This document shows, piece by piece, positions 21,896 through 30,925 of a stretch of 64,000 nucleotides of DNA. The number at the start of each line of letters is the position of its first letter. Positions within the stretch are counted from its first letter, which is position 1. The notes beneath the pieces were generated by a model. It saw only the letters and a program-made list of their open reading frames with translations, had not been told where the DNA came from and made no database searches. The stretch lies in assembly GCF_014596745.1 (NCBI RefSeq), contig NZ_JABTCF010000009.1, positions 163,443-227,442 of the forward strand, given 5' to 3'. The position numbers and the translations under genes are program-made. Source of the stretch: Maribacter aquimaris. GTDB lineage: Bacteria > Bacteroidota > Bacteroidia > Flavobacteriales > Flavobacteriaceae.

Positions 21896-23218
21896 TCAAT
21901 TGACAAAAACCGAAATGAGATAAATAACGCAAATTGCCGAAACGCCGAGAACCAATGTACCCAAGGTCAAGGTTTTATTCCCTTGTTTCACATCCATGCC
22001 TGTCAATTGGGTAAATACCCAAAAGAAACTATCATTGGCATGTGAAACTACTAAAGAACCTGCCCCTATGGCCAAAACGGTCATTGTGGTCATCATGGTA
22101 CTATCCAAGCCCAAAGCAGGCATTATCGGAGCTATGATCGATGCTGTTGTTATCAACGCCACCGTTGAGGAGCCTTGGGTGGTCTTTAAGCAAGCAGCCA
22201 ATAAGAAAGGTAAAAACAGCCCGATACTCAAATCGGAGAAATTCTCGGTTATCAATTCGGCAATACCCGAGCTTTGCAACATTTTACCAAAAACACCCCC
22301 TGCTCCCGTTATCAATATTATTGGGGCCGCGGACTTCAAAGCCTCTCCAAACCATCCTGTCGCCGAGTAGACCCTCTCATCGAGTTTCTTTGGCAGCATC
22401 AAGGAAAGTGCCACCCCCAACAACAAAGCGATAACAGGGGTGCCTAAAAAGGATATGGGCGGATACAGGACGTTGGACGTCAAATGGGCATCAGGATAAT
22501 CGAAAACCGATTTTAAAACGATTAAAAATATAGGAACCAGGATTGACAACAATGAAATCCACAGTTTGGGTCGGTATCCTTTTTCCTTGACATTTTCCAA
22601 AAAAATAGGAATCTTCGTTTTGGAGGCTATCTTGGTCGCAAAAAAATAACTCGGCACCAAGGCAATTGAACTGACGATGATACCCCATAGGATAACATTG
22701 CCCAAATCGGCCTTTAATATTCCAGCAGCTGCAATAGGTCCGGGAGTCGGCGGCACCATTACATGGGTAGCAAAAAGACCCAAACCCAGAGCAACGGATG
22801 TACCTGCATATGATTTTTTAGCTCTTTGGGATAGGGCTTTGTTCAATGAATTCATCATAATAAAGGCACTATCCGCAAAAACGGGAATCGACATTAAATA
22901 CCCGGTAAGCAACATCGCCAAATGAATGGATTTCTCGCCAATGACATGGATCATTTTCTCTGCAATCACCATTGCACCACCGGATTTTTCCAATACCGTT
23001 CCTATGACAACCCCGAAAAATATAATGAGTCCAATTTTACCCATTAGTCCCCCAAAACCTTCATTGATGGCATTCAAAATGTCGGGGACCCCCATTCCTG
23101 TGATGAATCCATAACCAATAGCTGCAATAAACAGCACAAAAAAGGGATGGATTTTCCAGCGTACAATTCCCAAAACAATGAACGCCAAAGAAAGGATCAA
23201 AGCGAAAACATACAACAT
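21896..23218 (-). CDS. GntP family gluconate/organic acid permease
   Basis: 440 residues, about 12 membrane spans. Family features include GYLMSIPVFADSAFIMMNSL, HVMVPPTPGPIAAAG and the C-terminal SHANDSFFWVFTQLTGMDVK, all highly conserved in GntP/GntT proton symporters for gluconate and related sugar acids. No gluconate kinase or dehydratase is adjacent, so the substrate could be another carboxylate such as glycerate or hydroxybutyrate. It is separated from rimO by 94 bases. Confidence 0.93.
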   Translation of the reverse strand: MLYVFALILSLAFIVLGIVRWKIHPFFVLFIAAIGYGFITGMGVPDILNAINEGFGGLMGKIGLIIFFGVVIGTVLEKSGGAMVIAEKMIHVIGEKSIHLAMLLTGYLMSIPVFADSAFIMMNSLNKALSQRAKKSYAGTSVALGLGLFATHVMVPPTPGPIAAAGILKADLGNVILWGIIVSSIALVPSYFFATKIASKTKIPIFLENVKEKGYRPKLWISLLSILVPIFLIVLKSVFDYPDAHLTSNVLYPPISFLGTPVIALLLGVALSLMLPKKLDERVYSATGWFGEALKSAAPIILITGAGGVFGKMLQSSGIAELITENFSDLSIGLFLPFLLAACLKTTQGSSTVALITTASIIAPIMPALGLDSTMMTTMTVLAIGAGSLVVSHANDSFFWVFTQLTGMDVKQGNKTLTLGTLVLGVSAICVIYLISVFVN

Positions 23219-23312
23219 ACTACGGTTGGGTGTTGATTATTAGCCCCTAAAATAAGGATTAAATCACGCACACCCTAAGCCGTTGATAATTTAAAAGTAA
23301 AGGAAGATAAAC

Positions 23313-24635
23313 TTATTTTTGGGCCCCTACCAACTCTTCAGGTTCCCCGTAAAGGTCAAAATCGGCAGCATCGGTAATTTTTATCAATGCAAATTCCCCC
23401 TGCTTCAAATAGAATTTAGCGGCATCAATCAGCACCTCATTATCCACATCCGGCGAATCGAACTCGGTTCTACCCACAAAATAATTACCCTCTTTACGAT
23501 CGATGATACATCGAAACGTTTTTCCTATTTTCCCCTGATTCAACTCCCAAGAGATTTGGGATTGGATTTCCATGATTTCATTGGCTCGTTCCTGCTTTAC
23601 CTCTTCAGGAACATCATCAACTAAATTATAGGCATGGGTATTTTCCTCATGGCTATAGGTAAAACAACCCAAACGTTCAAAACGCATTGCTGTGACCCAC
23701 GATTTCAATGTTTGGAAATCTTCCTCAGTTTCTCCAGGATAGCCTACGATCAAGGTTGTTCTAATCGCCATATTTGGGACATACTTCCTGAAATCCGCTA
23801 TAAGTTTTGTGGTTTTCTTTTGGGTCGTACCACGTCGCATACTTTTTAAAAGTCGATCGGAAATATGCTGTAAGGGTATATCCAAATAATTGCAAATCTT
23901 AGGCTCGTTGTTCATGACATCCAACACATCCATCGGAAAACCAGTTGGAAAAGCATAATGCAGACGAATCCATTCAATACCCTCCACTTTTACCAATTCT
24001 TGCAGTAGCTCTGCCAGATTTCGTTTTTTATAGAGGTCCAACCCATAATAGGTAAGGTCCTGGGCAATCAATATCAATTCCTTCACCCCTTTGGCCGCCA
24101 ATTTTTGGGATTCGGTAACCAATGCTTCAATAGGCGTACTCTTGTGCTTTCCACGCATTAAAGGAATGGCACAAAAGGAACAAGGTCTATCGCACCCTTC
24201 GGCAATTTTCAAATACGCATAATTCTTTGGGGTGGTGGTCATTCTTTCCCCTATCAATTCATGCTTATAATCCGCCTCTAAGGCCTTTAACAGACTAGGC
24301 AACTCACTAGTTCCGAAATAGGCATCCACATCAGGGATTTCCTTTTGAAGGTCGGGCTTATAGCGCTCACTCAAACAACCGGTTACAAATACCTTATCAA
24401 CCTCACCCGCCTCTTTCTTTTCAACATATTCCAAAATGGTATTTACACTTTCCTCCTTGGCATTGTCAATAAATCCACAGGTATTGATGACCACGATATT
24501 CCCCTCTTCCTCATGAACCACATCCTTATCGTTGGCCCGTAATTGTCCCATGAGTACTTCTGAATCGTAGACATTCTTAGAGCAACCTAAGGTTACTACG
24601 TTGATTTTGTTTTTCTTAAGTGATTTTGTTCGCAT
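23313..24635 (-). CDS. rimO: Ribosomal protein S12 methylthiotransferase RimO
   Basis: 440 residues. The N-terminal UPF0004 domain has the three cysteines of the auxiliary 4Fe-4S cluster (Cys18, Cys53 in NTCGFIDNA, Cys87 in VTGCLSE). The radical-SAM cluster motif CxxxCxxC is Cys148, Cys152, Cys155 in GCDRPCSFCAIPLMRG. A C-terminal TRAM domain covers about residues 365-435. RimO methylthiolates Asp89 of S12. The ID segment and length separate it from MiaB. On the minus strand TACTTTTG (24653-24660) 17 bases before the ATG fits a -7 element. Confidence 0.96.
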   Translation of the reverse strand: MRTKSLKKNKINVVTLGCSKNVYDSEVLMGQLRANDKDVVHEEEGNIVVINTCGFIDNAKEESVNTILEYVEKKEAGEVDKVFVTGCLSERYKPDLQKEIPDVDAYFGTSELPSLLKALEADYKHELIGERMTTTPKNYAYLKIAEGCDRPCSFCAIPLMRGKHKSTPIEALVTESQKLAAKGVKELILIAQDLTYYGLDLYKKRNLAELLQELVKVEGIEWIRLHYAFPTGFPMDVLDVMNNEPKICNYLDIPLQHISDRLLKSMRRGTTQKKTTKLIADFRKYVPNMAIRTTLIVGYPGETEEDFQTLKSWVTAMRFERLGCFTYSHEENTHAYNLVDDVPEEVKQERANEIMEIQSQISWELNQGKIGKTFRCIIDRKEGNYFVGRTEFDSPDVDNEVLIDAAKFYLKQGEFALIKITDAADFDLYGEPEELVGAQK

Positions 24636-24759
24636 AACTTTCTAATGGGGTGCAAAAGTACAACTTGACATAGGAACTATTGTGATTAAACACGAATTCT
24701 TAACTTTTTTCGTTAAACCTTATATCCATTTAATTATCAAAACAAAAATTGGACGTAAC

Positions 24760-25857
24760 ATGAAACCCTTAGTATTCACATTTCTTTCCTTCTTTTTTCT
24801 CCTTGTTATTGGTTGCAGCAGCGATTCGGACAATGATGTGAATGAACCCCCCGCACCCACTGGAATGTATTTTCCATCCTTACAGGGCGACGTTTGGGAA
24901 ACGGTGACTACAGCCCAATTAAATTGGAAAACCGAAAATGAACAGGATTTGACCAATTACCTCGAAGCAACCAACACCAAAGGTTTTATCATTCTTAAAA
25001 ACGGAAGGATTGTTATGGAAAAATACTTCAATGGCCATAACCAAGATACGGAATGGACCTGGTATTCAGTAGCTAAAAGCCTGACAGCAACCTTTGTGGG
25101 TATCGCGCAAGATGAGGGACTATTGGATATCAACAACAAAACGTCGGATTATCTAGGTGAGGACTGGAGCAAATTAAGTATTGAAAAACAGGAATTGATA
25201 ACTGTGAGGCATCACTTAACCATGACAACAGGACTCATTCCGCATTTAGGCGATTATGTACCATGGGTTTGTAATTTGCCAATCTGTCTTGATTATACTG
25301 CTGATGCCGGCACTAGCTGGGCGTACCACCAAGGGGCTTTTATGCTGCTACAGGACATGATTACAGAAAGCACTGGTGTTACATTCCAAGAATATTGCAA
25401 GACCAGGGTTACGGATAAAATTGGAATGGAAGGCCAATGGACAAGTAATTTAGGACTGAATATCTACAATAGTAATACGCGAAGTATGGCCAGATTTGGA
25501 CTTTTAATGCTGAATGAGGGCATTTGGGACGGCACCACTATTGTCAGTAAATCCTATTTTGATGAGATGACCAACACCTCACAGGACATTAATAAATCTT
25601 ACGGTTATCTATGGTGGTTAAATGGCAAGGAATCTTATGTCGGCACCACCTCCACGACCGTCAACTCAGGCCCTTTGGTCCCTAACGCCCCAGATGATAT
25701 GTTTGCCGCCCTAGGTGCCAATGACCAGAAAATTTATGTTGTTCCCAGTAAAGATTTAGTAATCGTTCGTTGTGGGGATAGTGCCGGGGAAATGCAGTTG
25801 GGACCCTCTAGTTTTGACAATGCCTTATGGGAAAAGATCAATGCAGTGATAAACTAG
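24760..25857 (+). CDS. Serine hydrolase lipoprotein, class C beta-lactamase fold
   Basis: 365 residues from the ATG at 24760; a longer in-frame start at 24682 is less likely because the ATG used here gives a clean lipoprotein signal with LVIGC and lipidated Cys19. The catalytic SxxK is Ser103-Val-Ala-Lys106 in WYSVAKSLTA. YHQGAF near residue 214 supplies the Tyr of the second motif, with the third near the C-terminus less clear. The family includes D-Ala-D-Ala carboxypeptidases, esterases and 6-aminohexanoate-dimer hydrolases; the WYSVAKS and MARFGLLMLNEG segments point to the esterase/6-aminohexanoate branch. It interrupts the otherwise standard ftsY-rimO neighbourhood on the opposite strand. 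Confidence 0.88.
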   Translation: MKPLVFTFLSFFFLLVIGCSSDSDNDVNEPPAPTGMYFPSLQGDVWETVTTAQLNWKTENEQDLTNYLEATNTKGFIILKNGRIVMEKYFNGHNQDTEWTWYSVAKSLTATFVGIAQDEGLLDINNKTSDYLGEDWSKLSIEKQELITVRHHLTMTTGLIPHLGDYVPWVCNLPICLDYTADAGTSWAYHQGAFMLLQDMITESTGVTFQEYCKTRVTDKIGMEGQWTSNLGLNIYNSNTRSMARFGLLMLNEGIWDGTTIVSKSYFDEMTNTSQDINKSYGYLWWLNGKESYVGTTSTTVNSGPLVPNAPDDMFAALGANDQKIYVVPSKDLVIVRCGDSAGEMQLGPSSFDNALWEKINAVIN

Positions 25858-26052
25858 GACTAAATCGTATTCAAAGGTTTTCTATAAGGCACAAGGAAAA
25901 TGGTCTACTTAGCTTCCAAATGCATTCCCTAAAGGCCGGATTGGATTACAGGAATCACATCCCGAAGATTCGCAATCCCGAACGATTTGCTTGGACCCTC
26001 CATTCTATCGGAGCCTATCAGCGGCGGACAATCGAGGGCACCCCTTTAATCC

Positions 26053-27009
26053 TTAGATATTAAAAAAAGAATCTACAAACTCGTATTTATTGAACACCTG
26101 AAGATCTTCAATACCTTCACCCACCCCAATGTATTTGACAGGAATCTGGAATTGATCGGAAATACCGATTACCACTCCCCCTTTGGCTGTTCCGTCCAAT
26201 TTGGTAACCGCCAAGGAGGTAACCTCAGTCGCCTTTGTGAATTGTTTCGCCTGTTCAAAGGCATTCTGACCGGTTGAACCGTCCAACACCAACAAAACAT
26301 CATGTGGAGTATCCTTGACCACCTTTTGCATGACACGTTTTACCTTGGTAAGTTCATTCATTAGGTTCACTTTATTGTGCAATCGACCGGCAGTATCGAT
26401 AATCACAACATCGGCATCCTGTGTCACAGCTGAACTCAAGGTATCGAAAGCCACGGAAGCGGGGTCACTACCCATCTTTTGTTTCACAATAGGCACATCT
26501 ACCCGATCCGCCCAAACCTGCAATTGATCGATGGCTGCAGCCCTAAAGGTATCGGCCGCACCCAACACTACTTTGAGTCCTTGTTTTTTAAATTGATAGG
26601 CCAATTTACCAATGGTAGTGGTCTTACCCACACCATTAACACCTACCACCATAATCACATACGGTCTTTTATCCTTGGGTATACTATATTCGGTTTCCTC
26701 ACCCACATGGGTCTCTGAAAGCAAACCGGCGATTTCTTCCCGCAGGATTTTATTCAACTCATCAGTACCCATATACTTATCCTTCGCTACGCGTGCCTCG
26801 ATACGATCAATGATTTTCAATGTGGTATCAACACCAACATCCGAAGAAACCAAGACCTCTTCGAGATTGTCCAATACATCATCATCGACCTTGGACTTTC
26901 CGGCAACGGCCTTGCTCAATTTTGAAAAAAAAGTTGTTTTGGTTTTCTCCAATCCTTTATCCAAGGACTCTTTTTTCTGCGAGGAAAATATCTTTTTAAA
27001 TAAACTCAT
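26053..27009 (-). CDS. ftsY: Signal recognition particle receptor FtsY
   Basis: 318 residues; the acidic A domain is short, as usual in Bacteroidota. The NG GTPase domain has GVNGVGKTTTIGKLA (G1, near residue 123), DTFRAAAIDQL, DTAGR and TKLDGTAKGG. It is the membrane receptor for SRP-ribosome complexes in co-translational targeting. Minus-strand TATCTTTG at 27030-27037, 20 bases before the ATG, is a perfect -7 element. A strong terminator separates it from the ribosomal genes upstream. Confidence 0.97.
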   Translation of the reverse strand: MSLFKKIFSSQKKESLDKGLEKTKTTFFSKLSKAVAGKSKVDDDVLDNLEEVLVSSDVGVDTTLKIIDRIEARVAKDKYMGTDELNKILREEIAGLLSETHVGEETEYSIPKDKRPYVIMVVGVNGVGKTTTIGKLAYQFKKQGLKVVLGAADTFRAAAIDQLQVWADRVDVPIVKQKMGSDPASVAFDTLSSAVTQDADVVIIDTAGRLHNKVNLMNELTKVKRVMQKVVKDTPHDVLLVLDGSTGQNAFEQAKQFTKATEVTSLAVTKLDGTAKGGVVIGISDQFQIPVKYIGVGEGIEDLQVFNKYEFVDSFFNI

Positions 27010-27045
27010 AATACCTGAACAATTTTCGCCAAAGATATAAAATAA

Positions 27046-27075
27046 AAAAGCTCCTTTCTTTCAAAAGGAGCTTTT
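27046..27075 (-). terminator. Terminator of the rpmB-rpmG-DUF4295 unit
   Basis: Twelve-base-pair perfect stem AAAAGCTCCTTT / AAAGGAGCTTTT (27046-27057 with 27064-27075), six-base loop, followed on the minus strand by TTATTTTAT. It starts 23 bases past the DUF4295 stop, just upstream of the ftsY promoter. Confidence 0.85.
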
Positions 27076-27097
27076 ACAAATTGATTGAATCAATTCC

Positions 27098-27250
27098 CTA
27101 TTTTTTTGCAAACCATTCGTTGACAACTTCTGGCGCCATAACGGACTCTTGAAATGTGTAAGCCCCACTTTTTGGAGACCTAACCATCTTTATTGCCTTG
27201 GTTAATCTTTTTGAACTTGTTTGTAAACTTGCTACCGTCTTCTTTGCCAT
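27098..27250 (-). CDS. DUF4295 small basic protein of the ribosomal cluster
   Basis: 50 residues, too short for many gene finders: it starts MAKKTVASLQTSSKRLTKAI and ends VVNEWFAKK. This matches the Bacteroidota-specific DUF4295 family, always found beside rpmG. Its size, high lysine content and placement suggest a ribosome-associated protein; the role is inference. It follows rpmG by 46 bases on the same strand. Confidence 0.9.
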   Translation of the reverse strand: MAKKTVASLQTSSKRLTKAIKMVRSPKSGAYTFQESVMAPEVVNEWFAKK

Positions 27251-27296
27251 GACCTTATGGTTTATTTGACACTTCCACTAACGTGGTAATGTCTTA

Positions 27297-27479
27297 TTAC
27301 TTAATTTCTTTATGAACAGTCATTTTCTTAAGGATTGGATTAAATTTCTTTATTTCCATCCTTTCAGGAGTGTTCTTTTTGTTTTTCGTGGTAATATACC
27401 TAGAAGTCCCTGGTTGTCCAGAATTTTTATGCTCTGTACATTCCAATATAACTTGAACCCTATTTCCTTTTTTTGCCAT
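27297..27479 (-). CDS. rpmG: 50S ribosomal protein L33
   Basis: 60 residues beginning [18 protein letters not shown], with the L33 signature [20 protein letters not shown]. Only one Cys is present (in LECTEHK), so this is a zinc-free form lacking the paired CxxC motifs. Second gene of the rpmB-rpmG-DUF4295 unit. Confidence 0.96.
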   Translation of the reverse strand: MAKKGNRVQVILECTEHKNSGQPGTSRYITTKNKKNTPERMEIKKFNPILKKMTVHKEIK

Positions 27480-27499
27480 TGTAATCTATCTTTTTAGGA

Positions 27500-27736
27500 T
27501 TATTTTACGAACCCTTGTGCTTTAGCTTCTTTTAAAACAGCAGAAATTCCTTTCTTGTTAATGCTTTTCAACGCTTTGGCAGAAACCTTTAGCGTAACCC
27601 AACGATCTTCCTCAGGAATATAAAAGCGCTTTTTAGAAAGATTCACATTAAATCTTCTTCTTGTCTTATTGATAGAAAACGACACGTTGTTTCCAAACAT
27701 CGCCCTCTTTCCCGTAATTTCACAAACTTTTGACAT
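27500..27736 (-). CDS. rpmB: 50S ribosomal protein L28
   Basis: 78 residues, full length; starts MSKVCEITGKRAMFGNNVS, with the L28 features SINKTRRRFNVNL and a C-terminal ISTKALKSINKKG-like helix (here VSAKALKSINKKG). First gene of the small ribosomal unit, with its own promoter between it and cinA. rpmG begins 20 bases after its stop. Confidence 0.96.
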   Translation of the reverse strand: MSKVCEITGKRAMFGNNVSFSINKTRRRFNVNLSKKRFYIPEEDRWVTLKVSAKALKSINKKGISAVLKEAKAQGFVK

Positions 27737-27766
27737 TGAGCCTAATTTTTCATTTTAAACAGGCTG

Positions 27767-27798
27767 CAAATTTATATCATTTTTATGTGATGGACAAA
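27767..27798 (-). promoter_or_regulatory. Promoter of the rpmB ribosomal unit
   Basis: On the minus strand TTTTG (TTG at 27795-27797) is followed after 20 bases by TAAATTTG (27767-27774), a full match to the Bacteroidota promoter consensus. It fits exactly in the 70-base gap between the cinA stop and the rpmB ATG, so the ribosomal genes are transcribed independently. Confidence 0.65.
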
Positions 27799-27806
27799 AT
27801 TCTTGT

Positions 27807-29054
27807 TCAGATTTTTGCAATTTCTTTTTGAAGCAACTCAAAAGCCTTGTTTACAGCCTTTTGGACAATCCTTTCGCGTTGATTTCCAAACACGAATTTA
27901 TCAACAATCACCTCTTTTGGCGTGGCAATCGCAATATACACCGTTCCAATCTCTGCATCCGAATCCCCTTTTGTTGGTCCTGCATTTCCTGTGGTAGCCA
28001 CCGAAAAATCGGTTTTCAATAAGGATTTTACATTCAAGGCCATTGCTTTTGCCACCTCTGCACTGACCACCGAATACGCTTCGATCAATGCTTTTGGCAC
28101 CTGAAGTACATTGATTTTAGTTTCAGTTGCATAACTTACAACCGTCCCTTTATAATAAGCCGAAGCACCGGATAAAGCCGTAATACGTTCCGCTATTTTT
28201 CCGCCGGTACAACTTTCGGCCGTAGCCAAGGTCATTTTTTTAGCCGTGAACAATTTTGCTACCAATTCCTCCAAGGTTTCCTCATCTTCGGTACCGAAGA
28301 TTATATCACCGATCAACAGTTGCAACTTTTTGATTTGATCCTCTACGGCGTTTACCAAAGTTTGCCTGTCTTCCCCTTTCGCACTTAAACGCAACCTGAC
28401 TTTCCCTAAATTGGGCAAATAGGCCAACTTGATAAAAGAAGGAAGGTTATCTTCCCAATCTTCGATTTTCTCAGCTAAGGCACTTTCGCCCATACCATAA
28501 GTAACCAGTGTCCTATGAAGGATATAAGGTCTATTGAAATCCTTGATTATCTTCGGTATCACCTTTTCGATCATGAGTCGCTTCATCTCAAAGGGTACAC
28601 CCGGAAGTGACACAAATGCAACTCCGTCAGATTGCATCCACATACCGGGGGCGGTGCCATTGGCATTATGCAACACGGTCGCTTTCGAAGGCACCAAGGC
28701 CTGTTGTCGATTGATTTCTGTGATGGGCTTTGACGTGAAGCTGGCGAACAATTCCTTTACCTGCCGAAGAACAGCATCGTTTTGAACCAGTGTATCATTG
28801 AAAAACTCACAAAAAGTATTTTTGGTAATATCATCCTTGGTGGGTCCCAACCCTCCTGTGACAATTACGATTTGCGCCCTTGCCTTGGCTTCGGCCAGCG
28901 CATTTAGAATATGCTCCCTATTATCCTGTACAGAGGTAATCTGATAAACCGATACCCCTATTTTATTGAGCTCCTTGGCAATAAACGCAGAATTTGTATC
29001 AACAATCTGACCGATAAGGATCTCATCTCCGATGGTGATGATTTCAGCAAACAT
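27807..29054 (-). CDS. cinA: CinA family nicotinamide-nucleotide amidohydrolase / competence-damage protein
   Basis: 415 residues, the two-domain form. The N-terminal molybdopterin-binding-like (COG1058) domain begins with [20 protein letters not shown] and [15 protein letters not shown]; in characterised homologues this domain has ADP-ribose pyrophosphatase activity. The C-terminal domain has [18 protein letters not shown] and [12 protein letters not shown], the NMN deamidase module used in pyridine nucleotide salvage. Its ATG overlaps the stop of the Hpt gene by one base, so the two are translationally coupled. Confidence 0.94.
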   Translation of the reverse strand: MFAEIITIGDEILIGQIVDTNSAFIAKELNKIGVSVYQITSVQDNREHILNALAEAKARAQIVIVTGGLGPTKDDITKNTFCEFFNDTLVQNDAVLRQVKELFASFTSKPITEINRQQALVPSKATVLHNANGTAPGMWMQSDGVAFVSLPGVPFEMKRLMIEKVIPKIIKDFNRPYILHRTLVTYGMGESALAEKIEDWEDNLPSFIKLAYLPNLGKVRLRLSAKGEDRQTLVNAVEDQIKKLQLLIGDIIFGTEDEETLEELVAKLFTAKKMTLATAESCTGGKIAERITALSGASAYYKGTVVSYATETKINVLQVPKALIEAYSVVSAEVAKAMALNVKSLLKTDFSVATTGNAGPTKGDSDAEIGTVYIAIATPKEVIVDKFVFGNQRERIVQKAVNKAFELLQKEIAKI

Positions 29055-29392
29055 TACAGACCAAAATCGTTTTTCAACTCGGAAACCACTTGATGGATAT
29101 CCTTTTTCAACAAAGGAAACACCTCCCGTATTTCAATAATATTCGCAGCGTTTTTTCCCAAGGTTTCTATTTGAAGTGCAACAGCCCGTGTTTGTTCCAT
29201 TCCCAAAAGATCTACATTGGGCTTTATTTTATGGGCCAATTGATACACCTGTTGATGGTCTTGCTCCTCTAAGGCTGTCTCTAACCCTTCAAGATCTTGG
29301 GGTACTTCTTCCAGAAAGACTGATATCACAGAATTGATGAAATCCTCATCACCTTCAGCCATTTCATTTAATTTATCAAGATTGTATATCAT
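29054..29392 (-). CDS. Hpt (histidine phosphotransfer) domain protein
   Basis: 112 residues, a stand-alone four-helix Hpt domain. The phosphorylatable residue is His54 in [15 protein letters not shown], with the usual HxxK spacing. No sensor kinase or response regulator is adjacent; it is sandwiched, with one-base overlaps on both sides, between an FAH-family gene and cinA. It would accept a phosphate from a hybrid kinase encoded elsewhere. The family is certain; the pathway is unknown. Confidence 0.9.
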   Translation of the reverse strand: MIYNLDKLNEMAEGDEDFINSVISVFLEEVPQDLEGLETALEEQDHQQVYQLAHKIKPNVDLLGMEQTRAVALQIETLGKNAANIIEIREVFPLLKKDIHQVVSELKNDFGL

Positions 29393-30003
29393 TATTTTAT
29401 TTTTAAAGAAAAAAGTTCTTGTCCTTCCAACTTGCCCGAAAGGTAATCATTTGCAGCTATTTGACCAACACCGGCAGGTGTACCCGTAAATAAAACATCA
29501 CCCTTTTTCAAAGTAAAGAAGGTAGACACATAGGCAATGAGCTCATCGATCTTCCAAAGCATCAAGTTGGTATTACCGTTTTGCACAACTTGTCCGTTCT
29601 GCTCCAACGTAAAACCCAAGTCGTTCAAATCCTTGAAATCACCTTTCGGCAACCACGTACCAATAACCGCTGAACCATCGAAACCTTTGGCCTTTTCCCA
29701 TGGCAACCCTTTTTGTTTTAATTGGGATTGAAGGTCCCTTGCGGTAAAATCGATACCCAACCCGACCTCATCATAATATTTATGGGCAAATTTCGCATCG
29801 ATATGCTTACCAACCTTACATATCTTGACCAAGACCTCCACCTCATAATGCACATTATCTGTGAAATCGGGAATATAGAAATCCTGCTCTTTGGGCAAAA
29901 CAGCCGAATCCGGTTTTATAAAAATCACTGGATCCTTTGGACGCTCATTCGCCAATTCCTCGATATGGGCAGCATAATTCCTTCCTATGCAAACAATCTT
30001 CAT
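29392..30003 (-). CDS. Fumarylacetoacetate hydrolase (FAH) family protein
   Basis: 203 residues, the short YisK/YcgM-like form. It starts with MKIVCIGRNYAAHIEELANE, and has the metal-binding HYEVEVLVKICK and the GIDFTARDLQSQLKQKGLPW segment with KGFDGSAVIGTWL. Such enzymes hydrolyse or decarboxylate beta-diketo acids, for example acylpyruvates or oxaloacetate; the specific substrate is open. Its stop overlaps the Hpt ATG by one base and it starts 7 bases after the preceding gene. Confidence 0.92.
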   Translation of the reverse strand: MKIVCIGRNYAAHIEELANERPKDPVIFIKPDSAVLPKEQDFYIPDFTDNVHYEVEVLVKICKVGKHIDAKFAHKYYDEVGLGIDFTARDLQSQLKQKGLPWEKAKGFDGSAVIGTWLPKGDFKDLNDLGFTLEQNGQVVQNGNTNLMLWKIDELIAYVSTFFTLKKGDVLFTGTPAGVGQIAANDYLSGKLEGQELFSLKIK

Positions 30004-30010
30004 TTCAATC

Positions 30011-30925
30011 TTATTCTTTAATTAATTTTACACTTATAGCCGGAATCAGGTTTTGCGTATTATCCTTTGACTTCACCTTAAAATCGGTCCATTCCCCCAT
30101 ACCATATACCATGGCCTTGAAATTCTGGTTCTTATTATAGACGGCACCAAAGGTAGGGGCAAATCGATCTTCCTCTATTTTCTTTTTTGTAATGGGATGC
30201 TCAACGGTGTTCCTATACCAATTGTACGGTACGAACAACCATTCCACCCCGACATATATTCCTGATTTCGGAATTTTCAGATTGAGGGACCTCAGGTCTA
30301 TGGAAACAAAATCCTCTTCAACATTCGACTCCAGCACCATACTTTTTCTCAGAATATCCCTTCCGGGTTTTTTGGTCTCCAGATCAACATCATAGACCCG
30401 CAACCGAAATTTAGCAGTAGGTCTCTTGAATCGATTATTCTTTTGAAAGAAGACGGTCACCTTTTCCAAATATTTTTGTTGCGCCCCAATATTCGGAAAA
30501 TAAAGCGCCAAAACCCAAGGGGTGGAAGAAGATGAGAAACCACTGGTAAGACTATAACTACTGATTGGATTGAGAACATCGGAATTACCCATTGAATGGG
30601 ATACCACTACCTCGTCCAACTCATAGGATTCCGCTACCATCCCAAAGCGCTTGACCTTGAAAATGTTCTTGGCCAATACAATGGTATCTTTGTAACCTAA
30701 TGAAGAAATATGCACTTGTTTCTCTAAAAAGGACGTGGGCAAATCTATAAAAAAATGCCCTTTTTCATCTGTAGAGGTCCCCTTCAATGTGTTTAAGAAA
30801 CTTAGGTTCACAAAAGGAATGGGCTCTTTGGTTTTGTTATCAAAAACATGACCTTCAAAAAGAACTTCCTGACCCCTTGAACTTAAGGCAAACAGAAGAA
30901 AAATCAGAAAAACAGTGAATTTCAT
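30011..30925 (-). CDS. Exported carboxypeptidase-regulatory-like domain protein
   Basis: 304 residues with a signal peptide (hydrophobic 4-16, cleavage near SSRG-Q). Residues about 22-105 form a CarboxypepD_reg-like beta-sandwich (GHVFDNKTKEPIPFVNLSFL, GTSTDEKGHFFIDLP, HISSLGYKD), typical of TonB-dependent-receptor plugs and other Bacteroidota envelope proteins. The rest is a second beta-rich domain (YLEKVTVFFQ, FRLRVYDVD, SGIYVGVEWLFVPYNWYRNT) without a family I recognise. No beta-barrel follows, so it is not a receptor. Possibly a periplasmic or outer-membrane-associated protein. Confidence 0.82.
   Translation of the reverse strand: MKFTVFLIFLLFALSSRGQEVLFEGHVFDNKTKEPIPFVNLSFLNTLKGTSTDEKGHFFIDLPTSFLEKQVHISSLGYKDTIVLAKNIFKVKRFGMVAESYELDEVVVSHSMGNSDVLNPISSYSLTSGFSSSSTPWVLALYFPNIGAQQKYLEKVTVFFQKNNRFKRPTAKFRLRVYDVDLETKKPGRDILRKSMVLESNVEEDFVSIDLRSLNLKIPKSGIYVGVEWLFVPYNWYRNTVEHPITKKKIEEDRFAPTFGAVYNKNQNFKAMVYGMGEWTDFKVKSKDNTQNLIPAISVKLIKE

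Noticed and set aside
25827..26063. A 78-codon plus-strand frame between the serine hydrolase and ftsY
   Set aside because: It overlaps the end of both genes in another frame; composition is not protein-like.
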